Below, piece after piece: positions 52,821 through 59,942 of a stretch of 64,000 nucleotides of DNA. The position numbers and the translations under genes are program-made. Each line of letters begins with the position of its first letter. The stretch's first letter is position 1. Under the pieces are notes generated by a model. That model was given only the letters and a program-made list of their open reading frames with translations. It made no database searches and was not told the origin of the DNA. The DNA is from Pseudomonas helvetica (lineage in GTDB: Bacteria > Pseudomonadota > Gammaproteobacteria > Pseudomonadales > Pseudomonadaceae), in contig NZ_CP150917.1 in the NCBI RefSeq assembly GCF_039908645.1, positions 1 to 64,000 on the forward strand. Reading direction: 5' to 3'.

Positions 52821-53879
52821 ATGTTCACGCCCTTGCCACCTCGCGGACGTGGCACCGCCAGCAACCCGCACAATCGCTTTGCACCGAACCGTTCGGTGGT
52901 CGAAGACGATGGCTGGTACCAGGAAGCACCGCTGACCCAAGGCACCGAGGTGCGCATCGAAACGGCGAAAACCATCATCACCCGCAACAACTCGCCCGAC
53001 CTGCCCTTCGATCGCTCGATCAATCCCTATCGAGGTTGCGAGCACGGCTGCATCTACTGCTATGCGCGACCCAGTCATGCCTACTGGGACCTGTCACCGG
53101 GGCTGGACTTCGAGACGAAGCTGATCGCCAAAAGCAACGCGGCCGACGTACTGGAGCAGCAGCTTTCCAAGCGCGGTTATCAGTGTGCGCCGATCAATCT
53201 GGGCTCAAATACCGATCCCTATCAGCCGATCGAGCGTGAACACAAAATCACCCGGCGGATTCTTCAGGTGCTGCTGCGTTACCGGCATCCGGTGACGATC
53301 ATCACTAAAGGCTCGTTGATTCTTCGTGATCTGGATTTGCTCGGTGAGCTTGCCGAACAGCGGCTGGTGGCGGTGATGATCAGCCTGACCAGCCTCGACG
53401 ACGAGCTCAAGCGCATCCTTGAGCCGCGAACGGCCGCCCCGAAGGCGCGGTTGCGGGCGATTCGGGTCATGCGTGAGGTCGGGATTCCGGTGGGTGTCTT
53501 GTGTTCGCCGATGATCCCGATGATCAACGACAGTGAACTGGAAAGCCTGCTGACCGAAGCTCACGCGGCCGGTGCGCAGAGTGCGGCGTACATGATGTTG
53601 CGTCTGCCGCTGGAAGTGGCACCGTTGTTCGAGGAGTGGCTGGCAGCCCACTATCCGCAGCGTGCAGCCCATGTATTGAGTTTGATCCGTCAAAGCCGCG
53701 GCGGCGAACTGTATGACAGTCGTTTTGGCGCTCGTATGCGCGGTGAAGGACCGTTCGCCGATCTGTTGGCGCAACGCTTCGCCAAAACAATAAAACGTCT
53801 TGGGCTCAATCAACGTGAAGGCTTCAACCTGGACTGCACAGCCTTTTGTCCGCCCGGGGCTCAAATGTCGTTGCTTTAG
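52821..53879 (+). CDS. Radical SAM protein of the PA0069/SplB-like family (SOS-regulated)
   Basis: A 352-residue radical SAM enzyme with the cluster motif CEHGCIYC (Cys73, Cys77, Cys80) that holds a 4Fe-4S cluster. The TIM-barrel segments NLGSNTDPYQPIE, TIITKGSLILRD and PMIPMINDSE are present. Relatives include spore photoproduct lyase-like proteins, so a DNA-repair role is likely given the LexA box upstream, although the reaction is unknown. I start at ATG 52821 with GAGGG 8 bases before it. The ATG at 52806 would place the start just after the LexA box. Confidence 0.9.
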   Translation: MFTPLPPRGRGTASNPHNRFAPNRSVVEDDGWYQEAPLTQGTEVRIETAKTIITRNNSPDLPFDRSINPYRGCEHGCIYCYARPSHAYWDLSPGLDFETKLIAKSNAADVLEQQLSKRGYQCAPINLGSNTDPYQPIEREHKITRRILQVLLRYRHPVTIITKGSLILRDLDLLGELAEQRLVAVMISLTSLDDELKRILEPRTAAPKARLRAIRVMREVGIPVGVLCSPMIPMINDSELESLLTEAHAAGAQSAAYMMLRLPLEVAPLFEEWLAAHYPQRAAHVLSLIRQSRGGELYDSRFGARMRGEGPFADLLAQRFAKTIKRLGLNQREGFNLDCTAFCPPGAQMSLL

Positions 53880-54122
53880 CAACAATTGGCCTATGGTGAG
53901 TAGTGAAAAGCGTTGTGTGTTTGTCCGTCAGTCACGTTTTTTTTAACCTGGAACGCACGTTCTAGAGCAGTTGATTCAGTTTGAGTTAAGTTTCGGTGGG
54001 TACCTTGCTCATCAAGTGACTGGATGGTCACTGATCGGCGATCTGGATGTTTCCTTACCAGTCGCTGGCTTTATCCCAGGTAAATCGGGAAAATTTCCCT
54101 ACTCCGTCAAAGAGGATGAATC

Positions 54123-54854
54123 ATGAGTGACAAGGATAAACAGCCGTTGGCTGCGTCGGCTTCCGCCCTCCCTGTGGCTGAAAGCGCCGATGCAGCGCTG
54201 CAGCATATCGTTGACGGCTTTTTACACTTCCACCACGAGGTCTTCCCGCAACAGGAAGAACTCTTCAAGAAACTCGCCACGGCTCAACGGCCCCGAGCGA
54301 TGTTCATTGCGTGCGCGGACTCGCGCATCGTTCCCGAATTGATTACCCAAAGCGCTCCTGGCGATCTGTTTGTCACCCGCAACGTTGGCAACGTAGTGCC
54401 GCCCTATGGCCAGATGAACGGCGGGGTTTCCACGGCCATCGAATATGCAGTGCTGGCTCTTGGCGTGCAGCACATCATCATTTGTGGGCATTCCGATTGC
54501 GGTGCCATGCGTGCTGTACTCAATCCGCAAAGCCTGGAAAAAATGCCCACGGTCAAAGCCTGGCTACGCCACGCCGAAGTGGCAAAAACCATGGTCCAGG
54601 AAAACTGCCATTGCGCTGACGAAAACGAAAGCATGCAGGTGCTTACCGAAGAAAACGTCATCGCCCAGTTGCAGCATTTGCGCACTCACCCTTCAGTGGC
54701 CTCGCGCATGGCCAACGGTCAGCTGTTTATCCATGGCTGGGTCTACAGCATCGAAACCAGCGAAATAAAAGCCTACGACGCGGATAAGGGCTGCTTCCTG
54801 CCTCTGGATGGCAGTCATCCGATTCCCGTGGCGACGCCCAAAGCGCGCTTCTAA
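54123..54854 (+). CDS. Beta-class carbonic anhydrase
   Basis: Interconverts carbon dioxide and bicarbonate. The 243-residue protein has both zinc motifs: CADSR (Cys, Asp, Arg) and CGHSDCGAM (Cys, His, Cys). The VGNVVPPYG loop of plant-type beta enzymes is also present. The first 30 residues are variable. AGAGGATGA precedes ATG 54123. It is followed 89 bp later by a SulP permease. The same gene pair occurs in other Pseudomonas (PA0102-PA0103), suggesting joint handling of bicarbonate. Confidence 0.95.
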   Translation: MSDKDKQPLAASASALPVAESADAALQHIVDGFLHFHHEVFPQQEELFKKLATAQRPRAMFIACADSRIVPELITQSAPGDLFVTRNVGNVVPPYGQMNGGVSTAIEYAVLALGVQHIIICGHSDCGAMRAVLNPQSLEKMPTVKAWLRHAEVAKTMVQENCHCADENESMQVLTEENVIAQLQHLRTHPSVASRMANGQLFIHGWVYSIETSEIKAYDADKGCFLPLDGSHPIPVATPKARF

Positions 54855-54943
54855 ATCCTCCTAAACACCTTGTCTGGTCTGGCCAAGGCTGCTGAAAAAG
54901 CGGTCGGGCTTCGCCACGCCTGAAGAATCTCAGGAGAACGCTC

Positions 54944-56482
54944 ATGCGTGCTGCGCAATTGAAAGCTGTTTTGCCACGGGAGCTGCTGGCTTCGGTGGTG
55001 GTGTTTCTGGTCGCCCTGCCCTTGTGCATGGGCATTGCAATCGCTTCCGGCATGCCGCCGGCCAAGGGCCTGATCACCGGGATTATCGGTGGTCTGGTGG
55101 TCGGTTGGCTGGCCGGTTCGCCGCTGCAAGTCAGTGGTCCGGCTGCGGGGCTGGCGGTACTGGTCTTTGAACTGGTGCGCCAGCATGGTGTGGCGATGCT
55201 TGGGCCGATTTTGCTACTGGCCGGGTTTCTGCAACTGGTGGCAGGGCGTTTGCGGCTGGGCTGCTGGTTCCGCGTGACGGCGCCAGCGGTGGTTTACGGC
55301 ATGCTGGCAGGCATCGGTGTGTTGATCGTGCTGTCGCAGATACATGTGATGCTCGACGGAGTCCCTAAACCCTCAGGCCTGGACAACCTCAGCGGGTTTC
55401 CGGCGGCTGTTGCCCAAGCCTTGCCGACCCTGGGTGGCGGGCTGGGTTGGCAGGCCGGTCTGCTTGGGCTGTCGACGATTCTGGTCATGGGACTGTGGGA
55501 GAAATTTCGCCCGCAAGCGCTGCGCTTTATTCCTGGTGCGTTGCTTGGCGTTGGATTGGCGACCCTTGCCAGTCTGGCGCTGGCATTGAACGTCAAGCGG
55601 GTCGAAGTCCCGGCTAACCTCGCCGAGGCAATTGACTGGCTGAAACCGGCCGACCTGTTGAATTTCGCCGACCCCAACCTGCTGATCGCCGCCTTTGCCG
55701 TGGCCTTTATCGCCAGCGCCGAAACCCTGCTTTCGGCCGCTGCGGTCGATCGCATGCACAGCGGCGAGCGTTCGGATTTCGACCGCGAACTGTCCGCCCA
55801 AGGCATCGGCAACATGCTCTGCGGTCTGGTCGGCGCTCTGCCAATGACGGGCGTGATCGTGCGCAGTTCAGCCAACGTACAGGCCGGCGCCAAAACGCGG
55901 TTGTCGGCGATTTTTCACGGTGTCTGGCTGCTGGCATTTGTGTTGCTGTTGTCCAGTGTGCTGCAAAGCATCCCGGTTGCCAGTCTGGCAGGCGTGCTGG
56001 TGTACACCGGGGTGAAACTGGTGGATTTGAAGGCGTTTCGCGGACTGGGACGGTATGGCCGGATGCCGATGATTACCTACGCGGTGACCGCGCTGGCGAT
56101 TATCTTCAGCGACTTGCTGACCGGAGTGCTGGTCGGTTTTGGCTTGACCCTGGCGAAGCTGGCCTGGAAGGCTTCTCGACTGAAAATCAGCCTGATCAAC
56201 CTTCCGGCAGAGGGCGAAATGGAGTTGCGATTGATGGGGGCTGCGACCTTTCTCAAGGTGCCGGCGTTGACCCGGGTGCTAGGGGCTATTCCGGCGGGCG
56301 CGACGGTGCATGTGCCGCTGAATAACCTGAGTTATATCGACCACTCATGTCTGGAGTTGCTTGAGGAATGGGGGCGGGCCAATGCCAGCAAAGGCTCGAA
56401 ACTGCTGATCGAGGCGCGCGGATTGAAGCGCCGGCTGGAGGGGCGATTGCGGACGACCGTAGGAGTGGGTTCCGCGGGATAG
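54944..56482 (+). CDS. SulP-family permease, probable bicarbonate transporter
   Basis: A 512-residue inner-membrane protein with about 10-12 helices, the SulP signature ELLASVVVFLVALPLCMGIA, ERSDFDRELSAQGIGNMLCG and a short C-terminal STAS domain (about 420-505, NNLSYIDHSCLELLEEW). Its coupling to a beta-carbonic anhydrase gene 89 bp upstream favours bicarbonate rather than sulfate as substrate (inference). AGGAGA lies 8 bases before ATG 54944. The coding region is intact. An IS110 element begins about 30 bp after the stop, in a REP. Confidence 0.92.
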   Translation: MRAAQLKAVLPRELLASVVVFLVALPLCMGIAIASGMPPAKGLITGIIGGLVVGWLAGSPLQVSGPAAGLAVLVFELVRQHGVAMLGPILLLAGFLQLVAGRLRLGCWFRVTAPAVVYGMLAGIGVLIVLSQIHVMLDGVPKPSGLDNLSGFPAAVAQALPTLGGGLGWQAGLLGLSTILVMGLWEKFRPQALRFIPGALLGVGLATLASLALALNVKRVEVPANLAEAIDWLKPADLLNFADPNLLIAAFAVAFIASAETLLSAAAVDRMHSGERSDFDRELSAQGIGNMLCGLVGALPMTGVIVRSSANVQAGAKTRLSAIFHGVWLLAFVLLLSSVLQSIPVASLAGVLVYTGVKLVDLKAFRGLGRYGRMPMITYAVTALAIIFSDLLTGVLVGFGLTLAKLAWKASRLKISLINLPAEGEMELRLMGAATFLKVPALTRVLGAIPAGATVHVPLNNLSYIDHSCLELLEEWGRANASKGSKLLIEARGLKRRLEGRLRTTVGVGSAG

Positions 56483-56490
56483 ATAACAGT

Positions 56491-56511
56491 GTGGGAGCGG
56501 GCAAGCCCGCT
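56491..56511. repeat. Left half of a REP palindrome, split by the IS
   Basis: GTGGGAGCGGGC-AA-GCCCGCT, a REP element of the GTGGGAGCGGGC class. Its final CCCAC lies on the other side of the insertion at 57680-57684. Joining the two restores a palindrome with perfect 12-base arms. Confidence 0.92.
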
Positions 56512-56519
56512 TGTATGTT

Positions 56520-56700
56520 TAGACTTGAAGGGGTGGGTGGGACTAAAAGCCCGATTCTGACTCTAGCCAGTACAGACCGTGGGAGACTTCGTCCCACCCC
56601 TTCTACCCAAAAGCGCCAATAAGGAATTCATCGGCAAGGCCGACGATAGAGACAAGCCAGCGCAACGGTAGACCCCAACAAGCTCTTAAACCCTAGCTCC
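56520..56700 (+). ncRNA. Predicted IS110 bridge RNA with two guide loops
   Basis: The left end can be folded into two loops. The target loop has outer stem 56527-56537/56593-56603 (11 perfect pairs) and inner hairpin 56556-56562/56569-56576. Between them lie AAGCCCG (56547-56553), identical to the seven bases left of the CT core in the REP, and GTGGGAG (56579-56585), the complement of the core plus right side CTCCCAC. The second loop has hairpin TCGGC/GCCGA (56631-56643). It is flanked by GAAT (56624-56627) and ACAAG (56652-56656), matching the element's right end and the complement of its left end. Folding was done by eye; ends are approximate. Confidence 0.75.
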
Positions 56701-56711
56701 GAGGATTCGTC

Positions 56712-57674
56712 ATGACAATCCTTACTTCGCAAACGGTCGTGGGTGTTGATGTGGCCAAGGCCGAGGTGCTCGTCTATCGCGCCGATCTGCAAACCACACA
56801 AGCCATCCCCAATAATCGGGCAGCACTCAAACGCTGGCTCAAGACGCTGCCCGCCAAAAGTGGCATTGCCGTCGAGGCCACCAACATTTACCACTTGGAC
56901 ACGGTTGAGTTGGCCCATGAGTTGGGTCATCAGGTCTACGTCGTGGACGGTTATCGCTTGAGTCATTACCGCCGCGGTGTCGGCCAACGAGCTAAAAATG
57001 ATCCGTGCGATGCCCGTCTTCTGGCTCGGTATCTGGCGCATGAACAGGCTGGGTTACGCGCTTGGAGCCCGCCGCCCAAGGCTTACAAGGCCCTGCAAAG
57101 CCTGCTTCATCGACGGGCAGCACTGATCAAGGCGCGTGTCAGTCTGGCTCAGAGCTGGGCCAATGAGCCGCGCCTGGAAGAAGAGCTGAAATGTCTGATG
57201 GGGACGTTTAAGCACTCGGATTTGGCCATTCAAAAAAAGCTGCGTGACCTGAGCAAAGAGGCCGGAGCCGCCGAAAATATTGAGCGTTGCAAGGCCATTG
57301 AAGGCGTCGGTGTACTGACGGCAACCGGATTTGCGACGGCTTTTTTGCGTGGCGAGTTTAAGGACAGCAATGCCTTCATCGCTTTTTTGGGCATGGACTT
57401 GAGGGTTGATGACTCGGGAAAAAAGACGGGGAGTCGCAGTCTGACCAAGAAAGGGGATCCGGAAATACGGCGTTTGGCCCACAACTCGGCCATGGCCGCC
57501 TGTCGTTCAGCGACCTGGAAACCCTTTTATGAAGGGTACCTGGCCAGAGGTTTCAAGAAGACTCAGGCCCTGGTAATCCTTGCCCGAAAACTCGCCCGGG
57601 TGGCGTTCGCCCTGATGAAAAACCAGAGCGAATACCAACCGAATCGACCGTTGCAGGGTTGTCCTGCAACATAG
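56712..57674 (+). CDS. IS110-family transposase (bridge-RNA-type recombinase)
   Basis: A 320-residue, apparently intact recombinase. The N-terminal RuvC-like DEDD domain has Asp13 (VGVDVAK), Glu55 (AVEAT), Asp97 and Asp100 (KNDPCDARLLARYL). A coiled middle region (about 120-185) follows. The C-terminal transposase_20 domain contains IEGVGVLTATGFATAF and the catalytic Ser235 in DDSGKKTG, then SLTKKGDPEIRRLAHNSAMA. Positions parallel those of IS621. It is expected to cut and rejoin DNA via the serine under guidance of the RNA encoded just upstream. GAGGA lies 9 bases before ATG 56712. Confidence 0.95.
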   Translation: MTILTSQTVVGVDVAKAEVLVYRADLQTTQAIPNNRAALKRWLKTLPAKSGIAVEATNIYHLDTVELAHELGHQVYVVDGYRLSHYRRGVGQRAKNDPCDARLLARYLAHEQAGLRAWSPPPKAYKALQSLLHRRAALIKARVSLAQSWANEPRLEEELKCLMGTFKHSDLAIQKKLRDLSKEAGAAENIERCKAIEGVGVLTATGFATAFLRGEFKDSNAFIAFLGMDLRVDDSGKKTGSRSLTKKGDPEIRRLAHNSAMAACRSATWKPFYEGYLARGFKKTQALVILARKLARVAFALMKNQSEYQPNRPLQGCPAT

Positions 57675-57708
57675 AATCTCCCACAGGTGTTCGGTTTTTA
57701 CAGTTGGA

Positions 57709-58359
57709 TCAAGCCGCAGGCTGATCCAGTTCCAGGCCTACGCCCAGCTGGCGCGACAGGCATGGCCAGCGCTTCCAGGCGGCGCCGGTGTCCGGGCTGT
57801 TGAGTTTTTCCCGGTAGGCTTCGACGGACTCCAGCGCGAAGCTTTCTTCGTTCAGCATCTCATCAACGGCGTGATGCACAGCCTCATCCAGTTGATTGGC
57901 GAAGTCCTCGCCGATCAGTTGGTGGGCAATCAGGTTGGCGACAGTCATGTCCAATGGGATCAGTGGCTGGCCGAAATGTTTGATGTAGAGGTCGTTAACC
58001 TCTTCTACCAGGCGATGTGCCAGGTAGGCTTCGTCCAGCAGGCCATCCAGGCCTTCGTGACCGGCCATGATTGCCGGTGGCTGGAGGAAGAACTGCTCGG
58101 CGATTGTCAGCACCGGTTTGATCTGCGATTCGATCCCCGCTTCGCGCGCTACGTCATTGGCAGCGTCGAGCAAGTCCGGCACTTGTTCTATATAAGCAGT
58201 GACAAAACGGGTCATCACGCCCTTGGCGTCGATGTCTGGCAATTGGATGGATGAATGCAGGTGCGGCAATTGGACTTCCAGCTGACGGGTCAGCTGACCG
58301 GTTTCGGCTTCATGTTGTTGTGCACGTTGAATCTGCTCGCGCAATGCGGCGGTGTTCAT
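57709..58359 (-). CDS. Conserved hypothetical protein upstream of the cox operon
   Basis: A 216-residue soluble, mostly helical acidic protein (LREQIQRAQQHEAETGQLTR, IDAKGVMTRFVTAYIEQVPD, DEAVHHAVDEMLNEESFALE). No domain is recognised. It occupies the place of PA0104, between the carbonic anhydrase/SulP pair and coxB, so the position is conserved in Pseudomonas. I start at ATG 58359 since CTGGAG stands 5 bases upstream; an ATG at 58401 adds a poorly supported leader. The IS110 insertion ends 30 bp beyond its stop and leaves it intact. Confidence 0.83.
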   Translation of the reverse strand: MNTAALREQIQRAQQHEAETGQLTRQLEVQLPHLHSSIQLPDIDAKGVMTRFVTAYIEQVPDLLDAANDVAREAGIESQIKPVLTIAEQFFLQPPAIMAGHEGLDGLLDEAYLAHRLVEEVNDLYIKHFGQPLIPLDMTVANLIAHQLIGEDFANQLDEAVHHAVDEMLNEESFALESVEAYREKLNSPDTGAAWKRWPCLSRQLGVGLELDQPAA

Positions 58360-58732
58360 GAAAACTCCAGGAAACGAAGGCAAGGAAATAGGGGAAGACA
58401 TAAGTTAGCCTGCTTATAAACGTGGCTAAGACGTATTTGTCATAATTATTTCACCTTTCATGCCGCTGCGTTATATCGATTTGCCATCACCGATCCCACA
58501 TCCTTCTCCATCCGTGGCCTGTGGCGCAAGTGTCAGGTGTTTCAGCTCATTTACGCCATCGCATTGCGGGGTCGCACTCGCTGTCTATACTCGGATCTGA
58601 ATGGAGTTAGCTGATGACGCCCGACTGCGTAGGCAGCAAGGCCCGGCGATTCAAGTTCGTAGTCTGAAAAAGCCGCTCCCTTGCCGTCGGTGTTAGCCGG
58701 CGGGATAACAAGAACGATAAGGGGAACCCGCA
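58360..58732. other. Leader region of the cox operon with a sigma-S-like -10
   Basis: 373 bp without a gene. CTATACT at 58585-58591 resembles the sigma-S -10 hexamer context, 141 bp upstream of coxB. A 31-codon frame at 58601-58696 lacks a ribosome-binding site and was not called. AAGGGGAA at about 9 bases before coxB is its ribosome-binding site. Confidence 0.5.
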
Positions 58733-59860
58733 ATGATGCGACATCCACATGTCTGGATGGGCCTCCTGTTGTGGTCGATTTTCGGTCAGGCGCAAGCGGC
58801 CTGGACTGTGAATATGGCGCCTGGAGCGACTGAAGTCAGTCACGCAGTATTCGACCTGCACATGACCATTTTCTGGATCTGTGTGGTGATCGGCATCATC
58901 GTTTTCGGCGCCATGTTCTGGTCGATGATGCTGCATCGACGCTCCACCGGGCAGGTGGCTGCCAAGTTCCATGAAAGTACGACGGTCGAGATCCTCTGGA
59001 CCGTGGTGCCTTTCATCATTCTGGTCGCCATGGCCGTTCCGGCGACCGCGACCCTGATCAAGATGTATGACACCAGTGAGCCGGATATCGATATCCAGAT
59101 CACCGGTTATCAGTGGAAGTGGCACTACAAGTACCTGGGTCAGGACGTCGAGTTCTTCAGCAACCTGGCCACCCCGCAAGAGCAAATCCACAACAAAACT
59201 GCCAAAGGCGAAAATTACCTGTTGGAAGTCGATCAGCCGCTGGTGCTGCCGATCGGTGCCAAGGTGCGCTTTCTGGTGACCTCTGCCGACGTCATCCACT
59301 CGTGGTGGGTGCCGGCGTTTGCGGTCAAGCGCGATGCAATTCCAGGGTTCGTCAACGAAGCCTGGACCCGCGTCGACAAGCCCGGCATCTACCGTGGCCA
59401 GTGCGCCGAACTGTGCGGCAAGGACCATGGCTTCATGCCGATTGTGGTCGACGTCAAAACCCAGGCCGACTACGACACCTGGCTGACTGAGCGCAAAGCC
59501 GACGCCGCCAAGCTCAAGGAGCTGACCAGCAAAGAGTGGACCCTCGACGAGCTGAAGGAACGCGGCGACAAGATTTATCACACCACCTGTGCTGCCTGTC
59601 ACCAGCCTGAAGGCCAGGGTATGCCACCGCTGTTCCCGGCACTCAAAGGTTCGCCTATCGCGACCGGGCCAATAGAAGACCATCTGCATCGTGTGTTCTT
59701 CGGCAAACCCGGCACCGCCATGGCGGCGTTCGGCAAGCAGCTGTCGGAAGTCGATATCGCCGCCGTCGTGACCTACGAACGAAATGCCTGGGGCAACAAC
59801 AAAGGCGACATGGTCACCCCTAAAGACGTACTGGCCCTCAAACAGGCGGCAAGCAAATGA
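58733..59860 (+). CDS. coxB: Cytochrome c oxidase subunit II with fused cytochrome c domain
   Basis: The electron-entry subunit of the aa3-type oxidase. The 375-residue protein has a signal peptide, two membrane helices (about 40-62 and 82-105) and the CuA domain with HSWWVPAF and CAELCGKDHGFM (two Cys, His, Met ligands). A C-terminal c-type heme domain (CAACH, about 285-370) makes this a caa3-like enzyme. It starts the operon coxB-coxA-ctaG-coxC. In P. aeruginosa this oxidase is induced by starvation through RpoS, which agrees with the CTATACT motif upstream. Confidence 0.97.
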   Translation: MMRHPHVWMGLLLWSIFGQAQAAWTVNMAPGATEVSHAVFDLHMTIFWICVVIGIIVFGAMFWSMMLHRRSTGQVAAKFHESTTVEILWTVVPFIILVAMAVPATATLIKMYDTSEPDIDIQITGYQWKWHYKYLGQDVEFFSNLATPQEQIHNKTAKGENYLLEVDQPLVLPIGAKVRFLVTSADVIHSWWVPAFAVKRDAIPGFVNEAWTRVDKPGIYRGQCAELCGKDHGFMPIVVDVKTQADYDTWLTERKADAAKLKELTSKEWTLDELKERGDKIYHTTCAACHQPEGQGMPPLFPALKGSPIATGPIEDHLHRVFFGKPGTAMAAFGKQLSEVDIAAVVTYERNAWGNNKGDMVTPKDVLALKQAASK

Positions 59861-59942
59861 CCCGGTCTATTGCGTGTTCCCTTGAACGCTTGGGGCTAAT
59901 CACCCCGAGCCGTCCAGCCCACCCGTTTGCAGGAGACAGGCC

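Larger units (their letters stand above)
56512..57679 (+). mobile_element. IS110-family insertion sequence in a REP element
   Basis: An intact 1168-bp element: a 200-bp non-coding left end, one transposase gene and only five bases after its stop. A CT dinucleotide flanks both sides (56510-56511 and 57678-57679). It represents the shared core at which the element joined the target, with no other target duplication, as expected for IS110 members, which lack terminal inverted repeats. The long left and minimal right non-coding end mark the IS110 rather than the IS1111 subgroup. Boundaries were deduced by restoring the REP palindrome. Confidence 0.9.

Noticed and set aside
56512-57679. Assignment of the element to the IS1111 subgroup
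   Set aside because: Those elements have their long non-coding end after the transposase and subterminal inverted repeats. Here only five bases follow the stop and the non-coding part precedes the gene.
58601-58696. A 31-codon frame upstream of coxB
   Set aside because: No ribosome-binding site and no recognisable peptide feature. It would start only about ten bases after the proposed -10.
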